From NCBI GenBank assembly GCA_017590115.1, contig JAGGNK010007482.1:6587-70586 (forward strand): 64,000 nt of DNA. Reading direction: 5' to 3'. The first letter of the stretch is position 1; each line of letters opens with the position of its first letter. The translations under genes were made by a program, and so were the position numbers. This DNA comes from Montifringilla adamsi (taxonomy: Eukaryota > Chordata > Aves > Passeriformes > Passeridae). Below are positions 55,144-64,000 of this stretch, one piece after another. The notes beneath the pieces were generated by a model that saw only the letters and a list, made by a program, of their open reading frames with translations, had not been told where the DNA came from and ran no database searches.

Positions 55144-55260
55144 TTTTTTTTTTTTTTTTTTTTTTTTTNNNNNNNNNNNNNNNNNNNNNNNNNNNNNNNN
55201 NNNNNNNNNNNNNNNNNNNNNNNNNNNNNNNNNNNNNNNNNNNTTTTTTAATTTTTTGCT

Positions 55261-55301
<41 letters not shown>
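55144..55301 (+). repeat. Poly-T tract with 75 N gap
   Basis: T runs on both sides of N (55169-55243), then TTTTTTAATTTTTTGCTGG and a 40-base T run to 55301. Confidence 0.95.
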
Positions 55302-55302
<1 letters not shown>

Positions 55303-55440
55303 GACATAAGCATGGCATGTTTTATCATTTGGTAACATCATCCATTGTAGTCCAAGCTGAGAAAAAAGTTCCAAAATTCCAGGCCACTTGATATTGTTTC
55401 CTTGCAGGTTTTTCCCTAAAAACAAAAACCATAAAAACTA

Positions 55441-55473
55441 AAACAACAACAACAACAACTACAACAACAAAAC
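55441..55473 (+). repeat. (ACA)n short repeat
   Basis: About ten CAA/ACA units with one CTA interruption. Confidence 0.85.
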
Positions 55474-58400
55474 TCCCAAACAATTTCTCTCCCACCCAAT
55501 AAACCTCCCAAAACTGAAAACAAAGCATGAAAAATCTTGCAAAGGTCCATGTGTGTATTCTAACTTTTGTATATATCGGGAAAAATAAGTCACTGCTGAA
55601 TTCAAAACTGAGCAAAGGATTTCTGTACTTTCAGCAGTGTCCTTCACTTGAAATTAAACAAGAGTCTTTCACTCTTCTGTTCTCTTCTTACAGGGACATC
55701 TCATCACTTGGATTTTCACATAATGGGGTTCTTATTAGTTTGTCACAGATGGACTAACAGATAGTTAAGAGGTTCTCTGTATGATATATATTTTTCTATT
55801 TTTAACAAAATAATCTGGTTTAAAGAAATTTTTACACAGCTATAGTATCTCTGGTTTTTGGATTTAAGTATCATTCCTTATATTAAACCTTGATTTGACC
55901 CTTTGCCTCTAAGGAGTTTATTGATATTTCTTAGTGGATACTGGACAGATTACTAAGACATGGTACAAAAAAAGTGTTATTTGTGAAAACTGATTCTAGA
56001 TGTAGAATAAATCCTGGAGATCCCATTTATATTCTTCCTTTAGAAACAGCATATACAGCAGAAACTATTCTTCATCAAAAAGAGAGTGCTTTCATGCTAC
56101 TCAGATATATTTTTTTAATGAGGTTTTACAGCCAAACTGTGTGGTTGCAATAATACTCTTTCAGTGCTTGAATAAGTTTCTAAGTGATGATGTCAGATGC
56201 TATGACTACTTATCACAAATCTGATTATTTATTATAGTCCCAGTTTTGAACTGAAGCTGTGTGAGTTATTGTCTAAGAATATTCTGGAAAACTCCAAAGT
56301 GCCTCTATGCCTTTTTCTTCTGTTTTTTGTCAAAGACAACTCAAACACTCATATTTTTTGCTCCTTGAAGAGCTTTTATTGCATAACATCCTGACAAGAC
56401 ACCATTTTCTGTAACATAATTTTTCCCTTCAGTTCCCTGAATTCCTGCTTCAAAACCTGCATTTCAGAAAGTCTTTATTTTATATACATGAAAACCTTCC
56501 TAACAGACTGTTTTATCCTGTCAGCTGTGAAAATTACTCCTCTGTCATGCAAAAGGTCTGATGCTTTTCCTTGCACTGGGATGGGAAGGCTAGCAGGTGT
56601 TTTTTCAGTGTATTTAGTTTTGAGCAGCAGTTCTGTTTACAGAGCGCTATTTTTTTTCTGTCTCTCCCAAAGGTGCTGCTCAAACCAAAGTAATATATGT
56701 GTATATGTGACAATAAATACCTTTGCATTTGTCATATTACCAGGCTGGCTGTACAGGAGCTGGGTTTGATCACAATTTGTACAGGCAAAGATCATTTTGT
56801 TCAGACTAGTTATGTGTCTTGGTATGTGCAAGAGTTCCTCCATACTTGACCCCTAAGCACTGCCTAAATACATCTATATATCAGAATGTGCTTTTGTTAG
56901 ATCACTTCTTCTGCATCTGCCTGCTCAGACCAGGCCTTTGCAGAAGGACCTTTAGTTGTTCTGTGCTGACTTATAAACCAAGTCCTTCTTCTGCCAAATT
57001 AACTTCATTTATTGGATCTCCACTTCCTGCTGAGAGCTGTTAAGGTTCATCCGCATCTTATGCTTTCTGATTTCTGCACTCTGCTGCCTGCACCCAAATC
57101 TCCCTGGACATCTGGCACTTTCAAAGTGGTTGCTGTAAGCTCTTCACCACTAGATTCACCGCTAACTTCTCCAGACAGCTTAATGCACATACCCAAGTTT
57201 CATTTTGCTGCCAGTGACAAATTACATTCCTTCCCCTTCCCCTTCCAGATCCTGATGGATGTTCTGCATCTGAAAATCTTTTGTCAGATAGATCTGTGTG
57301 ACTCCATCAGTGCAGTTGGTCTTGTTTTGAGTTCAGTCACTCTTGGAAACTCCAGAAAAGAAAAGATGACTTCAAATGACTGAAAACTGGTGGTGGTGTG
57401 CCACAGAACAAACAAACAGACATTACTGCATATTCTATCTGGATAATCACTCTTTCATTCTGATTTTTCCTTTAGTCCTCCTCACTTTAGTGAATGACCT
57501 GAAACAACATTTCATTGTTACTTTGATTTTCCAAAGCTGTGCTCAGTGTCTCTTTTGCTTTACCCATTTCAGAAACAGACCACGAGCTTCTTCACAGCTT
57601 AATTCCATATCTTGTGCAATTATCTCTGCAAAGGCTAAAATTTAATCTTACAGAGTTGTATATGTGCAAAGGTGGAGCTTTTCCCCTACATTTTACGTAA
57701 TGTCTTCCCATTTCTTTATTGCTATCATCCTGCTAGCACTCACTGAAGGGTGTCCTCATCTGTATCAAAAACGAGGATCTGTAATGTCTTCTATGAATTT
57801 ATCTTCCCTACAAGGATTTTAAAGCAAAATGCACTACCTAATTCTGTGATGACATATGAGGTAAAAAAAAATCCAAATTTTACCTTAAAAAATTAGGAGT
57901 TTTAGAAACAGAATAAAACATATTTACTCATTTCCAAGAAAAGATCAGGAAATGGGTTTAAAATTCTACATGGCAGTATCCAAAGCAACTTTTAGAAGTT
58001 CCTTTAATGCAGAATAGAATTTTGCCTGGGCACACGGGAGAGTGAACATTCTTTTGTTAACCTGTTTTTGTAAAGTCTTGTTAAATCTGTTTATTACCCA
58101 CTGACTCTCTTTAATCAAAGCTTCCTTATGTACAGTGAAACAAACAAATCTACTCAGGGACTTGCCCGGAAATATGATCACATTTCAAATCAGAAAATTG
58201 ACAATTTCTTCAATTCCAAATTCCTGTGGGTTGGTGAAGATAAGAACACCGTTCAGGCTGGTCAATCTTTTATAAATCCTTGAGTTTTGTTACCATCACC
58301 ATGCACTGTCCAGCAAGAGTAGCTTGAGCTTGGACCTCATGAGCTTTCCACTTCAGTTCCTATCCATTTCTGCAGCTGGGCTGAAACATGTCTTGTAGCT

Positions 58401-58560
58401 GTGGAGCTCTGCAACTGTAGTAGGATTTTTTACTTTCCAGTGTTTGGGAACAATTCAAGAAATCAACTGGAAGCTGCAGTTTCATTACAATTTCAAGCTG
58501 TTATCCTTTGCTGCCCTTGCATAGTCAGAAATTCACTTAGTGCTTAAGGTTGTAAGTGTA

Positions 58561-58592
58561 TAGTTGTGTGTGTAGATATATATGTATGTATA

Positions 58593-58645
<53 letters not shown>

Positions 58646-58700
58646 CTTAAGGGGTGTCTAGATACAAGTGTGTGTATATGTATATGTATATATAGATATT
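58561..58700 (+). repeat. TG/TA microsatellite with short duplication
   Basis: TGTGTG and TATATA runs (58561-58642, 58668-58695) separated by TAGTGCTTAAGG, which also occurs just before the tract at 58537: a duplicated block. Confidence 0.9.
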
Positions 58701-58725
58701 CAAATATTTTGTTAAGGATCCTTTA

Positions 58726-58795
58726 AATATCTGCTGTGGATATTTCTCACCTGAATTCCAGCTTGTGGAATTCAGAAATATCCACAGCAGATATT
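58726..58795. repeat. Two-tier perfect palindrome
   Basis: The outer arm AATATCTGCTGTGGATATTT at 58726-58745 (extending to 58747) is the exact reverse complement of 58774-58795. Inside it, CTGAATTCCA (58751-58760) pairs exactly with TGGAATTCAG (58766-58775) around a GCTTG loop. Only three bases (58748-58750) are unpaired on the left side. Confidence 0.95.
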
Positions 58796-58799
58796 CACT

Positions 58800-60427
58800 A
58801 GGTCCCATCCAGCCATCCAATTCAGATCTGCTGCATAGGAAATAAACTTCTAAAGTTAAAAAAAAACCAAGACTTTAATCTTAGGGCCAGGGTGAAATTA
58901 TCCATTATTCAGGATTCTGAAATGACTCTTTTTGGACCTTTGATACCTCTTAGGTCAGTGTCATAAGTGCCTGCCCAGATCTTTGTTGTGTTTGTCACCT
59001 TCTTAACTTGCAGAATAAATATGGGATGGCACCCCAGGCAAGGGAAGTGAAGATTTATAGAAAGCCACATAGCACATAGTTTTGTTGAAGATGTTGGATG
59101 TTTATCACTTAGGTTCTTCTTCATTTATATGGCAAGAGCAAGAAGAACTTGACAAAACTACAACACAGTTTTCCCAATAAATACACAAAGCAATGAAAAG
59201 ACCTGTGCACTTTATTGTCAGCCTGTGCGGAATGACTGATTATTTCCCAGAGTAAAATTCCTCTGGCAGCTTCTATTTTTTCCTGAATAACCTTCCATAT
59301 CAATAAAAGAAATCAAAATTTCTGATGGCATTTTATTTACATACATATCAATATCTCCTAGAACTTTATTTAAAAAATTAGAACCTTTGGGCTAGTAATT
59401 CAGTGTCAGTAGGCTTGCAGTTCCTGTGCATTAAAGCAGGAATTTCTTCTATAGAAACAATATATTCTCTAGAATTAATATGTGACTGTGTTTGTAATTA
59501 GTAATTCTGGGTTGGTTTTGGATTTCTTTTAACAGTATGAGGACTTTTGAAGTATTTGTTTAGTTCTGCTAATTTCCAAACTACTGAGTCCTTGTTGCAT
59601 TTCGAAGTTAACATCTGAGTAATATCAAATCTGTACTTCCAGTGGATGTATAGAATTAAAACATATAGCAGAGTCTTGTTCTTATTTGGGAACATATCTC
59701 TGGATCAGTCCAGTGTAAGGCCTGGTCATAAGAATGATTTTTATTAGGCATGATCTAGCTGCTATAAATATAAAGATAGCTTATATATCACAGGATTGTG
59801 TGCATGTGCATTGTGTTTGAGCATTTCTGGGTGTCTGCCTAAAAGAATGTCTCTGTGAAGAAAAGCCTTTAATAAAATTAGTGTAGCTCATTAAAAAATG
59901 TTTTGCAGCCCTTTTGGTTACAAAATTGGCCTTTAAATTGAGGGAGGAGAAAGAGACACTTCTAAATTGCTTTCCCTGCTTATTGGAGGTGGCACTAGGT
60001 CCCTTCCAACTCAAAATATTCTATCATACTATGACATACTTTTTTTTTTTTTTTTAATCCTGTGCAGTTTAATTTAGAGACTTACAATCAATGAATTTTG
60101 TCACCATTTTCTGATGTGTGGTATAAGCAGGAACAGATGGACCTGTTACAAAATTAGGATTTTTTTTTTTTTTTTTTAAGATTGGTAGATTTCTGTTTAT
60201 GGTTTATGTAGAGAAAGCTATATGCTGCTACTGAAAATACATTTGAACATTGATACTGGCACTGGGTAGCGTGGTAGTGGAAGGAAATTTTAAACAGGGA
60301 AGAAATGAGAATTGTTAAAACTGCGATACAGCCTTGTACTCGCAGGGTGAAAACTGGTGTTTCACCTCTTGGTGTCACTGTAGCATTTGGTATTTGCAGT
60401 TACTAGCCCGTGTTACTGTTGGATTTG

Positions 60428-60473
<46 letters not shown>

Positions 60474-62613
60474 CCCCCTTTGTTTTTTTTTTTTAAAAGA
60501 ATTTTTTTTTAAATAAAAAAAACCTGTAGTCACTACAACTTTTTTTTAACAAGTTAGAATGAAAGGTAGTGATTAAATTGAAAGCTGCTAGTAGCTCTCA
60601 GGTCTGCCAATTAATTTCGTTGAGCATTAAACCAGCAGTGTGAAGCCTCTCACACCAAACTGGTTTGGAATGAACATGATTCAGAGGTGGATAGGAATTA
60701 CTCGATTCAGGGATTAGAAATCTTTCAAATCTATTGTAGTAATTTGTGAACTTGGTCAAGTCCATACTACTCTCCCCCTTACATCTATACCCTTTTCAAT
60801 TCTTCTTAAAAAGTGGGTGTCTTCTGACACTTCTACATCAATCTCTCTGTGATGTGGACAGCATTTCACACAGAGCATGTTTTCTTTAAAATGCTATTCA
60901 GACCTTCAATTTATTTCAGACAGTGACTTTGTGCCGTGTCCTATGCATGTCTTGCCCACTGCCTCTAGGCATTAGAGCTAAATTTTCTCTGAATTGAAGA
61001 AAGAAATAAAAGAAAAAAGATATTCTACAAGAGTTTTATTATGTTGTCTGATCCAAGAGCATCCTGAAATAAGGGCTGAATAGATGAACATGTGCTGTAC
61101 CAGTGACAGAGAAAATACATTTCTTAGTGTCCTTATGTAGCTGGCTGCAACAGATTTTTTAATTTGCTTCTGCTCCTTTCTCTGCTAATTTTTCTCACCT
61201 ACTTTGTCTCATTGGCCTCATCTCTTTCTTGAACATACATATTTTTGTACTTTTTCCTCACTGGCCTCAAAAGTGAAAAGCAAGAATAAGGCGTTTAGCT
61301 GAAATACAAGATCAATATTGTCTGGATCAGATTTTCTAACAAAGTGATTTCTGTGTTCTTAGCTGGAGAGGACATTGTCACCATGGGCTTTAAAGCTTTG
61401 CAGTGTTCTGGCGGACTGTCAGTGCAGTGTTTGAAAGCCTTGATGGAGGAGAATTCCTGCCACCAGGCAGTGCAGGGAAGGCTGAGGAGTGAGGGACTTA
61501 AAGCCCACTACAATGACCAGTGTTTGATGTAATGTAATTTTCCAATGAGAAAAATGAGGTAATGTGGTACTGGCAAAGGTGCTGCATCTGTGAAACTGGA
61601 AAACAAGATCACAAACAGAAATTATACCTGCACATAATCTCTCAATAGAAAGAAGCAAGCAGAAGAAGCACCCTTTACATGGTAAAATGCCAACTTGTTT
61701 CTCTTGAGTCAATCAAATAAATTTGATTCCTCATCCTTTACAGACCTAAAATAATGCAAGGTAATGTGGCTTCAGAGTGTGTAAAGATAATGCCAACAGG
61801 GAAAATTGGTCTTTTGCATCTTTATTCCCATCTCTGCAATCCCCTTCCCACCAAAAGGCTGTGAGGAAAATTAAAATCAGTTGAAGATTCATTATCCCCT
61901 ATTGCTGTGTAGGCAAAATACACAAATACACATATAGAAATAACAAGAACCATTCTGATCTTCAACAGCTTTAGTCAGAATGACCTTGAAACAGTCTGAA
62001 TGATTTAATGTGTCATGAAACACATAAATATAAAAATAGGCAGAGGTATTGTCAAATTCTGCTGCAAAGATAAATGAATGAAAGATGAATCTCATGAGAC
62101 TATTAGATTATGACTACTAAAAAGTGTTCAAAAACCTTAAAGCATCTTTAAATTTGGAAGAAATCTGTTACCAGGAAAAATGAAAATTGAGCAGCTACAA
62201 AATCTGCATAAACATGTTGGTTGGTAATGGTCTTAATTACTCTAATTTAGAAATTGCCTTGTCACACTCTACTTTGGGAATAAGTTTTAAAAATATCAGA
62301 CTAAAATTCCTTTCTGAAATTATTTAACACAGGAGATCATGATGAATGTTACAATTGCTCTGTTATCTTGTCTGAACTCCTGGAAAAAGTAATTTAAAAG
62401 CACCAGTGCATTTGTGCTCGGTATATTTATATTGAACTTATCATGATGGTGTCATTGCTAAACTACTAAAGTGAAATAAATTACTGGGGTAATTTTTTAA
62501 GAAATCAAATCATTCCCAATGAAAAAGTAAATAAGCATTATGCAATGTAATATTGCATTTCAACAAATGTAATTATTATTAAAAGATAGCAAAGGTTGGG
62601 TTTTGGTGGTTTT

Positions 62614-62662
<49 letters not shown>

Positions 62663-64000
62663 TGGATTAGATAACTGGAAACAGTAATTGCTTTCCCAAA
62701 TGTTCTACTGTTCCTGATACACATGGAAAAATACTTTTCAGGGTTGGTTGTTTTTTTGTTTTTTTTCTCCCATATAACATTTCTATCTGGAGCTGTACAT
62801 TTGGTACAGTTCCAAACTGTGCCAAAGATTTCCTGTAGACTGAAGTGTTTCATTTTCTTAAATCCTCTAAGTGACAGTTTTTACCCCAAACTATCAATTC
62901 ATTCATTTCTGGCACCCATACACACAAAGATTCTTCCCCTTCCCCTTGAAAGTGTTCTGCAATGTCTGATCCAGCAGAGACTTTCTTGTGGGAATAAATG
63001 TGGATAACTGTGTGTGTATTTATATATATATACCTAAAATAGTAATATATTTAATATGCATATATTCATACACAAAAAATATGTATATGTAGCTAAACAA
63101 AGTAAGGGGTGTTTTTTTCAGTCCTGAGAAAATTCAAAACCACTGATATGCCCAACAGCTTAAAAGTCATTTTCATTTCCTAAATTAGCCATGCAACTGG
63201 AGTGATCCCATTAACAAAGCCAGCATGCCTCTTAAATTAAGTATTAATTTAACTTTAATTAAGTGTTCATTTAAATCAACAAGGAACCACAGGATACATG
63301 AAAATTTGGAGGCTGTTTTGCTGAAAGGAGCAGATTAAAAGTTAGGAGCAGAAGTAAACACACAATTAACTGGACTTAGCAGAAGCCTCTGAGCCTCTCC
63401 ACTGAAAGTGGTTTTTGAAGGACCACATTCACTTGGGATGATTCCTTGCCTTTCTAGAAAGCTGGCTTTCTAACAAGTCAGCAATAGAGACAGTATAGAA
63501 TATTATAAAGCACTGTAAGCATGGTAGGCTATAATTAGTGATTAAAGCGTTGTGCTGGTAACTCAGTTAAAGATCCAGGCCAAAGTACACAGAGCTTTTA
63601 CTGTGGGTGTTCTTGCATGAGTTGAGATGCTGAGGCTGAGTGTGCTTTTGGGGCACAGCTGGGATATCACCTCACCCACACAGCCAAGGGTATCTCTGGG
63701 GCAAAGGAGTGGGAGTGGATCACTTCATTTTTGGAGTTCAGGGAAGTAAAAACACTGTTTTCACATTGTAGTTGTGTCAGAACCTCATTGGAAGGTCTGG
63801 GAAAGGGCATCAGGAAAGCCTTTCCCTGTAGCAAAGGATGGGTACTGTCAAGTGTGTGAGGCTTTAAGGATCAGGGAAAATATTGACACAATTGTAAGAT
63901 CAGAAGCTTGGCTGCCTCATGCCTGGTCTCCCAGCATACTCAGCAGAGGACACAGACACAGTTTAGGATGAGGAACATCTTCCAAGGCTGTACTGCAGCC
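58800..64000. other. No recognised gene; homopolymer tracts
   Basis: A/T-rich non-coding DNA with poly-T runs at 60430-60473 and 62615-62661 and shorter ones near 60040 and 60161. A frame at 61367-61532 preceded by TGTGTTCTTAG resembles an exon, but no donor or partner is seen. Confidence 0.4.

Larger units (their letters stand above)
54898..58560. other. No recognised gene
   Basis: A/T-rich non-coding DNA apart from the poly-T and ACA tracts; open frames up to about 120 codons (57012-57383) show no domain, no splice-bounded structure and no conservation signal I can judge. Confidence 0.4.

Noticed and set aside
57012..57383. A 123-codon + frame in the right-hand part of the window
   Set aside because: No splice context, domain, or start support; length is within chance for this composition.

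Overview
The window looks like a songbird (passerine) nuclear genome, from an accessory, duplication-rich region. The evidence is fragments of a PAK3-like kinase family known to have expanded in songbirds, avian CR1 LINE tails, ERVL-type and beta/alpha-like endogenous retroviruses (ERVs), and intron-exon structure with GT-AG borders. Much of it is repeats. Intact coding potential is limited to a few exons and one duplicated RING-finger gene. The assembly contains N gaps (6580; 36751-36944; 55169-55243), two of them in poly-T tracts and one in a tandem duplication, so some copy numbers may be artefacts.

Layout. 1-4.7 kb: exons of PAK-like kinases on the + strand, arranged as a tandem duplication; the ATP lysine and the HRD aspartate are replaced. 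4.7-8.2 kb: a CR1 tail, then a tandemly duplicated non-coding unit whose first copy carries an interstitial telomere tract (TTAGGG)n. 8.3-13 kb: a decayed minus-strand ERV (pol and env, 3' LTR). 13-17.4 kb: unassigned sequence and a duplicated, broken coiled-coil gene on the minus strand. 17.5-22.4 kb: a decayed minus-strand ERVL (gag, protease, RT, RNase H, integrase; no env). 22.9-33 kb: AT-rich tracts and a minus-strand multi-exon gene that I do not recognise. Its four consecutive exons keep a common reading frame across all introns (27977 to 24682), and related last exons recur at 24.1 and 32.85 kb.

35.4-49.1 kb: a tandem array of a Topors-like C3HC4 RING gene: copy 1 (cut by a gap), copy 2 (apparently complete, its stop codon supplied by an LTR), copy 3 (broken) and a fourth diverged promoter relic. 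Between copies 2 and 3 lies a 9.3 kb minus-strand provirus with dUTPase, RT with a YMDD box, integrase and env. Its pol is interrupted by an inverted LTR that still carries primer-binding-site sequence, its gag by an unrelated solo LTR, and its protease region is missing. 49.1-64 kb: mostly ordinary non-coding DNA with two candidate coding exons (51943 and 54856), a CR1 tail, homopolymers, TA/TG microsatellites and a striking two-tier palindrome.

No operon-like or defence-system organisation is present. The most unusual items are the unrecognised minus-strand gene with its dispersed last exons, the three-LTR provirus with non-canonical junctions, and the RING array whose flanks share repeated TGACATCA motifs. 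All identities rest on reading motifs by eye; no database search was possible.
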